In this document: in pieces, positions 11,213 to 21,714 of the stretch
How positions within the stretch are numbered: the stretch's first letter is position 1
Layout of the letters: every line of letters starts with the position of its first letter
Assembly: GCA_001599755.1 (NCBI GenBank)
Contig: BCHX01000008.1
Location: forward strand, 1,922,001 to 1,986,000
Length of the DNA: 64,000 bases
Direction of reading: 5' to 3'
Source of the DNA: Gliomastix tumulicola
Lineage: Eukaryota > Ascomycota > Sordariomycetes > Hypocreales > Bionectriaceae
Translations under genes and position numbers: made by a program
Notes under the pieces: model-generated
The model's database searches: none
What the model saw: only the letters and a program-made list of their open reading frames with translations
What the model was told of the DNA's origin: nothing

Positions 11213-12419
11213 CGGACTGGGACCTTGCTCAAAGCAGCGCTCCTGCGTCGCCCGTCCAACCCTGGTCTGCAGCAGATAGAGCGTGGCACTCGGCAGATAT
11301 ATATCGTCAGACACTGCGGCGTGGTGTCATGGCCGGCGCATCACATAATGGGCGAGTCCCGTGATCAGTGATCTCGGTAAGCAACGGAGGCCTGGAGGAC
11401 AGCCAAAAGAGACCAGCTGTGCCAGAGACACTTGCACGGGCCACTAGCTCAGGCAAGGAATGTCGACGCCGCTAGACATGGTGCTGGTGAGAGACGACCA
11501 GGGCTGGGGGGCATGCACAGGGCACCACCAGAGGTCCAGCACATGCGGGCAGGGTTATGGGCCAGGTCTTCGGAGCGTTGAGAAGGTCTTGAGAAGCAGG
11601 GCCCGTTGGGCAGGTACAAATTTGCACCGACAGGCCCTGATCCTTGATGTGCAGCTGGCCGGTGGAGGCCCCTTATTGCGAGTAGAGATCCGTCCGCCGC
11701 TGATGACCACCATAGAGCGCACCAGAGCGCAAGACCCAGGCTTGCCAGGTCGTACGAGGGAGGGCCTCTCGCCGTCTGGGACCAGTGGCGCACCTTTGTC
11801 CAAGCTAGACCGTCCCCCTTTTTTTCCCATCAAGCACCCGCCAGAGACTAAGAGGAGCAGGGTTCCTGCATCGAGCCTACCAGGTATAGGACTAGCACCT
11901 ATAGCAGAAAAGATACACGCGGTCCGGCCTCAAATTGGCACGCCCAGAAGGTACCTCCCCAGCTCTTTCCCTGCCTGCCTCGCTCCTCCTACCAGGGCAT
12001 ATCTTCTGCAGGATCCATCGTTTGCCATCAGTTCCAGTTCCTCTGTCTCTGCCTCTGCCTCTGCCTCTCCAACCCGACCTGGAGGGATCTGCTGGCGCGA
12101 GCGCATCCCGTCCTCACCTCCAGCCTCCAGCTTCTCTTCCATTCCTCTTCCATTCTTTGCCTCCCGCACCGCTCCTCCGCATGCGCCTCACTCATTGTCC
12201 CTTTACGTCTACGGAATACGCACTCTCACTCCTCTGCGATCGAATCACTCTCCTTCTCTTTCGCCCCCCATTCCTTTCTACTTGATTCGGATAGCCGCCC
12301 CTGGTCTCACACCACGCTCTCCCGCAGCTCGCTCCGGAATCGCCTACCGCTATTCGCAGCGTCTCGTCACATTTCGCGAACCACATTGGCTATTCCCGGA
12401 CCTCGCCCAAGCCTCGACC

Positions 12420-12458
12420 ATGCGCACCTCTTTGCCCACTGCTACCTCGCATCCATAA
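12420..12458 (+). promoter_or_regulatory. Possible upstream ORF in the leader of the Far1-like gene
   Basis: A 12-codon frame (MRTSLPTATSHP then stop) begins in good context (GACCATGC) about 220 nt before the start codon of the Far1-like gene. If transcription starts upstream of it, it could act as a translational control element. The transcription start is not known. Confidence 0.3.
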
Positions 12459-12680
12459 GTCACCTTTTATTCAGACTCCAGTGTACCGCTTGGTGATTCG
12501 ACGCCTCGGCCAGGACCACGACTCAATCGATCCATCTGCACCGCGTCCTCCGCTTTCGTCATCCGCCGGGTCAGCATACAAAGCAGCAGAAAAGGGTGCA
12601 TCCTACCACGAGTCGACCCTGGACAGGTTGTAGCGGTTAGGCACCACGGATAAAGTGCAATACTCTCCTACCACACACCA

Positions 12681-15600
12681 ATGTTTGGTCGCTTCCATAA
12701 GAATCAGGGCTACGGAAACAGCCACGGCTACGGAGACCCAAACTTCCAGTCCCACAACCACAGAAACGGCAGCGGCTACGATCCCGCTTCGAATCTCGAC
12801 ACGGGCTTCAGTGGCTCTTATCCTGCGCGATCGGCCTCTCATCGCGCGGGAGTCGAGAGGCAGTTCACTGGTCCAACCTCTCATTTAGACCAGGGTATGT
12901 GCCGTGCAACCAAACAACCAACCAATGCCCAGCGTCGCTTCGCTTCGCTCCCCTCCCCTAATACCGTGCCGCTCGCCTGTGTCATGCATGGCCCCTGGAA
13001 CCAAGGGCCTGCGTCGTTTTCCCTGCACCTGCCCTCGTATTGTGCCTCTGTTGCTGACCACTTTGATGCAGGACACCATCACTTCCAGAGATCACATTCA
13101 TCAGCCAGTTCCGTGCGATCTGGCGTCAGCAGCGTTTCGCGAAGAGTCGGAGGCATCGACAACAACGTAATGGCGACTTCAGCAGATCGCAGTCGCACGC
13201 GACGCGAGAGAACCTTTGTCGGCAGCGAATGCGCCGTGTGCGAGGAGCCGCTCGAGCACACCCTCAGGGGCGAGCGCATCTTGCAGTTCTCCTGCCAGCA
13301 CGTCTCCCACGAGGCCTGCTTTTACGAGTTCATTCGCGAGTTCGAGTCACAATACTGCCCGACATGCGATGCGCCGCTTCATCTCGACACCAGCCGAGGC
13401 GGCAATGTCATTGACCTCGGTTCGTCCTCCCGCTTCTTGGACGGGCAAAGTGCGGGCACTAACTCTGGTGTAGAGAAAATCAGTAACATGGTACGCTCCG
13501 TGGGCGATTCGAGGTCCATGCAGAGCCCGACACCTACTCCCGCCTGGGATACACAGACGGTGCGCCCGCCCAGCGTAGAGAGCGGTAACAGGAGGGGTCA
13601 TGGGCCGCAGCCGGGTGGTAGAGACAATGCACCCCGAGGAGGAGGCGCTCGCGACAACCGGGATGCTCTTTCCACGTCGGATCGATATGGATCAAGGCAT
13701 ACAAGGAGCGACAGCGAGGCGACTGGTGTGACTGGAGTCACCTCGTCGGTCGGATACCCTGAGACAATGCAGAGCGGCCCCCCCAGGCGCCATGACTACG
13801 ATGTCCAGGCCATGGAGACGACGCCGGGCAGCCCTCGTCCCATCACCCGCAACCCTATTCCGCCACCGGGTGTCACTGTTCGCTCGGAATTTCCCACCCT
13901 CAACCGCTCCCGCCAGCAGCAGACTCTGACGTGTCTTGTCACGATCGAGGTCCCCGACAACAAATGGCGTCCTGACCCTGAGGATCTTGGTGCGGCACCC
14001 GTGCCATCTTCGGCATCAAACAACGCCCGAATCGACGAGGTTGCTGCACGGCCGCCGTCTCCCGCTCGAAATGCGCCCAAGTTCTACCCCTATGAGTCTG
14101 CTGATGCTTTGGAAGAGATGACGGAGAGTCTGCGTAACCGTGTCGACAACTGGCATGGGCTTGACTTCAACAGGTTCGGCAAGCTCAGGCTTTATGGTAC
14201 CCTCCGAGTCGGCAAGGATAAGATCAACTGGCAGGAGTTGGAGTGTTTCCTCTTCGCCGAAATGCTTATCTGTGTCAAGGAAAAGAAGACAGCGCAGCAG
14301 TGGGACGAGAATGGCATCCCGCGCAAGTCGCGTTGCACTCTCAAGGGCTCGATTCTTATCAAGAAGCACCTCAACGAGGTCACTGAGACTGGTGCTATTG
14401 ATGAGAATGTGCTCACGCTGGGCCTTTCTGTCGCTGAGCTCCCTCAGTTCCACCTCCGCTTCGAGAACCGAAACCAGCTCAAGCTCTGGCAACAAGCGCT
14501 TCTCGACCTCAATGCAGTCGAGACGTCGCCGGTGCGCAGCCCCGATTATGAGCGCGACATGTCTGAGACAGACGAGGAGGCCGACTGGCAACGTGCGGGC
14601 CGACAGCAGAGGGTCTCATCTGCAACGGGATCCTCATGGGGAGCCGCTAAGTCGGCGACGACTGCACCGACTGAGTACACGAGCAACTTTGCCAAGTCTG
14701 GTCTGTCTGGGTCCATCCACGTCCCCATCGATGTGGTTGTGGTTGTCCCTATCTCGTCATCTATGCAAGGAGTCAAGATCAACCTGGTCCGCGATGCTCT
14801 GAAATTCATGGTCAACACTCTTGGCGAGAGAGATCGCATGGGTCTGGTCACTTTCGGTTCTGGCGGCGGTGGCGTACCTATTGTTGGTATGACGACCAAG
14901 GCGTGGCCTGGATGGGGCAACATCCTATCCTCCATCAAGCCTGTCGGTCAGAAGAGCCACAGGGCAGATGTTGTCGAGGGTGCCAATGTTGCCATGGACC
15001 TGTTGATGCAGCGCAAGCACAACAATCCCATCGCCACCATCATGCTCATCAGCGACGCCTCAACATCCGATGCTGACAGTGTTGACTTCGTTGTATCTCG
15101 TGCCGAAGCGGCAAAGTAAGTGAATCGCTTCCCTCCCTGATGAAAACGTAACTGAGTCTCTAACCTCGCCACAGGATCACTATCCACTCGTTCGGTCTTG
15201 GTATGACTCACAAGCCTGATACCATGATTGAGCTCTCTACCCGAACCAAGGCTTCCTACACCTACGTCAAGGACTGGATGATGCTCCGGGAATGCCTGGC
15301 TGGCTGCCTGGGTGGCATGCAGACCCTATCGCACCAGAACGTGAAGCTTAAGCTCAAGCTCCCTGAGGGCTCGCCTGCCAAGTTTCACAAGATCAGTGGT
15401 GCTCTCCAGATCACCAAGCGCGCGACGGGTCGCGATGCCGAGGCTGCTCTCGGTGACCTTCGCTTCGGGGACAAGCGCGACATTCTTGTGCAGCTGGTTG
15501 TCCTACCAGACAACATGAACCAGGACCAGCTTCCCCAAGACCCTTGGGACAACATCGTCTCGGGTCTGGAGGCACTGGGTGGACCTGTTGACAACGACGC

Positions 15601-16402
15601 CGAGCGGACGCTGTCTGTTGAGGAAGTGCCCCTGATCCAGGCCGATCTCTCGTGGGGTGACATTCTCCGGGATGGCACAGTCATGCAGATGCCTCGGCCA
15701 TCTCTGCTCGCCATCACCATGCTCCCTGCTGGTGCCAGCCAGAAGAAGTCCTGGCAGAGCACGCCCCTCATCCCTCCTCATCCTCATATTGTCCAGAGGC
15801 GGATGGAGCTTCTGACGTCGGACATGCTGACGAGGGCGCTCACGCTCGTCAGTCGTGGCCAGCACGAGAGAGCCCACACTCTTCTCAACGAAACCCGATC
15901 TATCCTCAAGGGGCTTGGCAAGGGTGGCTTGCCGCCTGTGCCTCCCCCCGCGGGCAAGTCAGGGCCATCGACGCCTCATGGAGGCAATGACACCTCTCCC
16001 AACCCTATTGGCACCCCTGATCGGAAACGCAGCCCGTCACCGCCGACGTCGGCAACATCGTCCGGCAACAATGGGTATGCCAACCACCAGCTGGCTGGTA
16101 GCCGATCGCAGGACGGGCTGGGACTGGGCACAGGTATTGACGCCAATACGGTTGCCGCCTTGGACCATGAGCTGGAGAGCAGCTTGGAATGGATCAACCA
16201 TCCTGCCGTCTTTGGCCGTGACAGCCGCAAGGCGGTCCTACAGGCTATCGGCGTCATCAGCTCCCAGCGCGCCTTCACCTTCCGCACGCCCATTGAGAGC
16301 CTCTGGGCAGGCCGCGTGGGCGGTGTCAAGCGACTCACGGAAAAGAGCCGTGAGTGGCGGGAGGAAGGCGGCGGCGAGGGTGGCATTGTCGAGGAGGCTT
16401 GA
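12681..16402 (+). CDS. Far1-like RING-PH-vWA pheromone-pathway scaffold
   Basis: Exons 12681-12894, 13072-15115 and 15175-16402 give 1161 aa. Intron 1 (177 nt; GTATGT, GCTGAC, GCAG) has no stop and is a multiple of three, so retention stays in frame; intron 2 is 59 nt. Residues 124-171 form a RING finger (CAVCEEP, SCQHVSHEAC, CPTC). About 435-555 is a PH domain (GKLRLYGTLRV to LKLWQQALLDL). About 618-800 is a von Willebrand A domain. This order is shared by yeast Far1 and Ste5, and published comparisons report a single Far1-like RING-PH-vWA protein in Pezizomycotina; that is the basis of the call. It would link G-protein signalling to MAP kinases or polarity. The vWA metal motif DxSxS reads PISSS here, so metal binding is doubtful. 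The region beyond about 890 is Pro/Ser-rich and disordered. A ubiquitin ligase role is an alternative. Confidence 0.82.
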
Positions 16403-17425
16403 GTCCGGAATCATGAACCAAACACGTCAGTCACGTCGGCGATCCTCGCCACCACGCCTTTTGCATTTTCCCTGTTTTTGACGCGCTTCCTGAGCACATG
16501 TGATACCTCTTTCTTGAGTTGGAATTACCCCCTTTCATCTCGCGATGCCTTGTCTTCCAATACCCGCTACACACCTCTTCAGACGTGTGTCTCCTGTTTG
16601 AAGGGGGATAGCGCTCCCCTGTTCGCTGCTTTTGCATTTTTGTTCCCAGACAAACGCTGTTGCAAAACACTTCCCTTTTATGATGATTTCTCGTTTACCT
16701 GCTTTTACGTTTTCCGTCCTTTCTTTTTTTGGGTATGGGAGGTTGGGGGTCGGTTGGGTCGATGGCGTGGGTACAGGCAGAGAGGGAGGGATTGGTACAG
16801 ACTCCCTCGTTGGCCGCTCGCCTTCGAACGGTGTATGGACAAAAGTGATGGCCCGTTGCCTTTGCTGGTTTCTTTTCTCCACGTCCTCGTTTGTTGTTGA
16901 AAGTCTTCTCCCCCTTTTACACGATCTTGAGCAGGTGGGATATACCTGGATACAAGCTAGGATAGATGGACTCGAATCTTTTTTGGTTGCTGAGCCGATG
17001 TGTAGGTAGTGCTTGGATCATATACATGCCTCATGTTTGAAAGCATCATGACATTTGCAACTACTTCTCTGCCTACTCTCCTGGCTGTACTCTAGTGATG
17101 TGAATGAATGAGTGCGGCGGAATGTCCCTTGGACGTGACATGGTGTGATTGCTCACAAATGGTGAACAAATGTAACAAATAAGATACGAGTGTATGAGAA
17201 TGGTATATCTGATTGATTCGAGTAGGGAGACATTCACAATTTAGCGACGAACCTTCATTTGACATCGAGGTTTTGGTATTTTGTTTCCCTTTCCAACCCC
17301 TTTTTATTCATTACACAGTCGTCCTGACAAGTGGGCATTTGATATCCTCAAGAGATCTATGGTAGTCATCACGCTCATGCTTTGTTTAGTTTCCTTTCCC
17401 ATTCTGCTTCCCATCATAAACACCC
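16403..17425. other. Intergenic region between convergent genes
   Basis: About 1 kb between the stops of the Far1-like gene and CCT8. It is T-rich on the plus strand at first, fitting a 3' UTR. I see no coding frame or repeat array. Confidence 0.6.
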
Positions 17426-19308
17426 TTAGTCCTCATCCCAGTTCTAGACATACTCGTTAGCAAATCGATGCCGAGACTGTTTGGCGAAGAATATAATACA
17501 TAGTCAGGGGGGAGGAGAACTTACAGGGTTGGGGCCAGGAGGCTTGGGCCCGCCGGCTTGCTTTGCGACGATGATCTGGTCGACCGAGAGGACGGTGCGC
17601 GCGGCCTCGGTGGCGAGCTTGATGGCCCAGTGCTTGGAGATGAGGAGGTCGAGGATGCCCTCGCTCGCGGAGTCTAGCGTTCCCGTATCATTGGCGTTCT
17701 GTGGAGGTGCATAGTCAGTACCCGTTGTATAGTCCATGAATAGGGGGAGCAAAGTTAAGACGCACATCGACATCGACACCAGTGTCCCAATCCTCGCTCT
17801 TGTGGTGCGCTGCGTAGAGCTTGCTCAGAACCTCGGTGGCGTCGAGTCCACAGCTCTCAGCGAGCGTCCTGGGGACGACCTCGAAAGCCTCGGCGTACTT
17901 CTTGATGGCGTACTGGCTGAGACCTGACGTCTTCTCGCCGAAGGCGGTTATCCGCTCGACGAGCTGTGTCTCCGTGGCGCCGGCGCCGGGGACGAGCCTG
18001 GCGTCCTTGGTAATGGCCTTGACGACGTTGACACCGTCGTCGACGGCACGCTCGACGTCATCCAGGTGGTTCTGTGTGGCTCCTCGCAGGACGAGGGTGG
18101 CTGTTCTCGTCGCCTCGTCCTCTTGCCTGAAGACCGTGACACGGTCGCCTCCGATCTCGAGCGTCTCGACAACGTCGATGTTGCCCATCTCATCCGGCAT
18201 GGGTGCCCCTAGACGAGCGAGAGGCGTGGCTCCCACCACCCGGCACACCCGACGCAGCTCGAACTTGCTGAGGATGCGGATGCACAGGATCCCGAAGCGG
18301 TTGAGGTAGTGCATGGCGAGGTCACCCACGCGGTCGCCGACGACAACCACACGCAGACCCGAGTCGTACAGCTCCTTGATAGCCGTCTCGAGCTGGGACT
18401 CCTCGCCCTTTGTGAAGTCGACCATCTCCTTGGCGTTGTGCAGCAGGACGGTGCCCTTGGTCTCAGTCTGGGCGCTGTCGATGGGGCACGTGTAGACACC
18501 GACCTTGGCCTTGCGGGCCTTCTTGACGCTGCCATCGGGCTCCTTGGGGAACACCATGCCACGCACCATCTTGCTCTGCTCGAGGCTGCCGCCCATGATC
18601 TTGACGACGCGGATGTTGTCGACGTTGAAGTTGGCCGGGTTCTTGGGCAGGACGGCGAGAACAGCCTCGGCCACGAGTTCGGCGAGGAAGTCCTCGTTGC
18701 CGTTCTGCTTGCTGGCGATGACGGTGCGGATGGCCTTGCTCAGCTCGTCCTGGTCACGGATGTCGTCCACCTTGTCGACGTGCAGCTCCTCAAGGGTCTC
18801 GAGGGCGAACTGCTGGGCCTTCTCGTAGCCGATGACAATGTCGGACGTCTTGAGGCCCATGCGCAGGAGGTCCTCGGCCTTGCGGAGGAGCTCGCCGGCG
18901 AGGATGATGACGAGGTTCGTGGCGTCGCCCATCTCGGCCTCCTGCTGCTGGGAGGCCATGACGAGGAGCTTGGCGGCCGGGTGGACGACGTCGAGCTCGC
19001 GGAGGATGGTGGCGGCGTCCGAGGTGAGGATCATCTTGGAGAGATGGTTGATGATGACCTTGTTGCGGCCGTAGGGACCCAGCGAGGTCTGGACGGTCGA
19101 GGCGATGGCGCGGCAGGCATCGATGTTTCGGAGGACGGCGCCATCTTCGGCGTCGTAGCTGGAGGACAGTCAGGAGAAGTCGTGACGGTGATGGTGAAGC
19201 GTCGTGGCGGGCAGAACAGTCGATGGTGGGGTTAAAAGGCAGGACTTACTTGTTGTAGCCCTGCTTGAACAGGCCAGCGTTCGGCGCATTGGGGATATTT
19301 AGCGACAT
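17426..19308 (-). CDS. CCT8: T-complex protein 1 subunit theta (CCT8)
   Basis: Four exons, 19308-19250, 19158-17766, 17698-17525 and 17443-17426, give 547 aa, the usual CCT8 length. The last exon is only six codons (NWDED and stop); its acceptor TCTAG follows a GCTAAC branch site, and it restores the acidic ending of fungal CCT8. The family is visible from TSLGPYGRNK, TSDAATILRELDVVHPAAK, the apical region, the LVPGAGATE block and LSVDQIIVAKQAGGPKPPGP. CCT8 is one of eight subunits of the cytosolic chaperonin ring that folds actin and tubulin using ATP. One oddity: the ATP-site motif normally written GDGT reads GDAT at residues 97-100. The gene is divergent from the NHP10-like gene. Confidence 0.96.
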
Positions 19309-20256
19309 GTTGGCTGCTGGACACTATCGGTAGCAACGGGGATGTGAAGGTGTGGAAGCTGAGAGCCTCGAGGGGTTGAAGAAGGGATCAAGATAGAAGC
19401 TCCCAGAAGTGATACCGCCTCGAAGCCTGCCCACCAAAATGTTTAGCACAGGCAGAAAATCTTCTGGGCGTCAGGGTGTGTGCCATCAGGCCCCACCATC
19501 CCAGGCCAACTCGTACATGTGGGGCCAGTGACCTTGACCTCACGCGCGGTTCTCGCGGGACCCGAGTACAGGTACTTTGCCAGCGGACGCCGCAAGAGAG
19601 GCAACTGCTGTTCGGGTTCCTTCCCAGGATGCATCTCCAGATTCGGCGGAAGCTGCAGGCCGCGCTCTAGTGCGCTCTTGCCTCGCTGAACAAGCATATT
19701 GGATCGGACAATCTGTACTGCAGGCACTCCTATTCTTAATCTCACCATCGCCATCTCTCCCAAATATCGCCTCTGTTTGTTATTGCATCGCGTCCCGTGT
19801 GAAGCCTACACAACGCGCGTGTTTTTGCTCTCGTTCCTCCATTTCCCTTGCTTCAATTGGCTTTCCCATCGCGATTCTGTGCTGTGCATGAAGCACCTCG
19901 GCTTCGTCTGTGATTATTAGTCTTTCGTTTGAATCGCGAATCGCGACTGTCCATCGAGCCTTGGTTTCTCATCATCAACCACCAACACGGAGGAAGCGAT
20001 AGCAACCTCCTGCCAGGAACCGGAACAACAAAGCTACCTTGCCTACCCAGGTCCGGTTTTTGTCTGGTCATGGCGCCACAATCTAGTAGTGAGTCGCTTC
20101 TGCCACACTCCTCCCTTTAAGCTCCAATTCATCAGGCTACCGACTCGAAACTGGAGCCGACCTCTGGATCTTTTAGCCCCTGCCATCGCGCATTCCCACC
20201 TGTCCTCCCATCCTCCATCTGCAGACTCACACGACACATTGTTGCCATCGTCCATC
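19309..20256. promoter_or_regulatory. Divergent promoter region of CCT8 and the NHP10-like gene
   Basis: These 948 bp separate two start codons on opposite strands. The half near the NHP10-like gene is C/T-rich, as expected of a leader. There are no convincing coding frames and no motif I can name. Confidence 0.5.
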
Positions 20257-21270
20257 ATGCCGGGCAAGCGCAAGCTGTCAGAAGCTGACATCGAATCTCG
20301 CTCAGTCCCACCGGCGCTCCCTCCATCGGTCGAGGAGGCCTACCGTCGGAAATGCGTCCAGCTGAAGAGCCGAACCAACGAAATCGAAGAATCCAACGAC
20401 GCAGCCCGACTGCGGCTCACGAGAGCTAAGCGACAGGTTGAGAAGCTCAGGATCGAGAGGGCCTTCCTCCTCGAACAGCTAGCGAAGCGCACAAGCACCA
20501 ACGTCGAGGATTCCGATGGCAGCCCGAGCCCGCCGCCGACGGTATGTACACAAGCAAGATGAAGCAAACCAACCCGCGTGGCATATATTTGTTGTTCTTT
20601 CCTTCTTTGCATCCGGGGTTGTCGGTGTCTTCCTTTTCCTGCGATCGATGATGACCTTGGTCAACTCACTCTTCAGTGTTGATACTTGTGCCGGTCTTAG
20701 GAACACCTACAACACCCTCTCAACACCATCAGCCATTCTGATGCTAACCGGCAAAAGCCCAAGGACAAGCCTCTGCGCGTAAAACGGGGCCACCGCAAGA
20801 ACGAACAGGAGCCCAAGGGCACGCCGTCCGCATCCTTCAACAACCCGGCTGAGCAGTCTCCCGCGCCGTCAGACATGGGCGAGGCGACCAAGCCTCGCGA
20901 CACTAATGGTGTTAAGAAGAAGCCCGCCGCGTCGCCGTCCAAAAGCAGCACGCGCGACGCATTCGACCTATACTGCGAGAAGGAGAGGCCCACCCTGGAG
21001 GACAAGGCCAAGGATTCTGATATCAATGTCGACGAGGAGCTGGAACGGGGATGGAAGGAGCTGCCTGAGAGCGACAAGGAGACCTACCGGGCCAAGGTTC
21101 AGGATGAGACCAAGGAGGCCGCCTCCTCACCCAAGAAGGATAGTGGCACCGGAAGCAAGCCTGAGGATGACAAGCCCGAGGCAAGAGACGAAGATGTTGA
21201 GATGCGGAATTACGACACGGAGGACGCCGAGCCTCCGGCCGGGAGGGAGGAGAAGGATGGCGAAGATTAG
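20257..21270 (+). CDS. NHP10-like HMG-box protein (INO80 complex subunit)
   Basis: Exons 20257-20541 and 20758-21270 give 265 aa. The intron of 216 nt has GTATGT, a GCTAAC branch and AAAAG, and the frame closes. Residues about 25-80 form a charged coiled coil (YRRKCVQLKSR, RQVEKLRIERAFLLEQL) of the kind seen before the HMG box in fungal Nhp10. Residues about 160-212 are a weak HMG box (RDAFDLYCEKERP, ERGWKELPESDKETYRAKV). The tail is acidic with Lys. In yeast, Nhp10 is a DNA-binding subunit of the INO80 chromatin remodeller. The call rests on coiled coil plus HMG box; another HMG-box chromatin protein is possible. Confidence 0.75.
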
Positions 21271-21714
21271 ACGTTTTTGTGGAAGAAAGATTTCCCAGTC
21301 GGGGCTTGGATTCTTAGATGGACATGAGGCGTTCAATTGGTTGGGTTTTCAGTTCCTGTGTAATATTCTCTTCTCCTTTTCTCGCTACGCGGCATCTTCG
21401 CGAATGGCTCAAAACAAGTCGGTTGAATGGCTCACCCAATCACTTCCTCGCTTGTTGAGCAAGTGGAAATGACCTTTGACCGTACGCTTGAAAAGTAAAA
21501 TGATGGACAAGAATATACGGCAAAAAAATGTCCATTTTGTCGTCAGCTCGCTGTGAAGCATCTGCGTCTACTACTGCTAGAATAATCGTATATAGTAGCA
21601 ATCCTCAAAATGCCGTCCCTAAACGCCGCTTGAATAACCCGCACAAATAGTAATACAGCCTGTGTGCGCCTTCTCGCGCCCCAATTCTAACCCAAGGACA
21701 ATGACAAGTCTCGC
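21271..21714. other. Short convergent intergenic region
   Basis: 444 bp between the stops of the NHP10-like gene and the RMD1-like gene, expected to hold both 3' UTRs. Nothing else is visible. Confidence 0.6.

Larger units (their letters stand above)
6503..12680. other. 6.2 kb gene-free block upstream of the Far1-like gene
   Basis: No frame here looks like a protein-coding gene: open frames are Ser/Pro/Arg-rich, lack family motifs and do not join across good splice sites. Base composition is not visibly AT-rich, so this does not look like a mutated transposon. It contains simple repeats (7491-7521, 11164-11212), one ambiguous base at 9394, and at the right end a pyrimidine-rich stretch that probably includes a long leader for the Far1-like gene. 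A noncoding RNA cannot be excluded. Confidence 0.55.

Noticed and set aside
11460..12458. 332-codon plus-strand frame before the Far1-like gene
   Set aside because: Ser/Pro/Arg-rich without motifs, crosses pyrimidine-rich leader-like DNA, and has no splice link to a known protein. Only its last 12 codons are noted as a possible uORF.
18309..19235. 308-codon plus-strand frame opposite CCT8
   Set aside because: Asp/Glu/Gly/Leu-rich mirror of a GC-rich coding strand; the minus-strand protein is an unmistakable CCT8.
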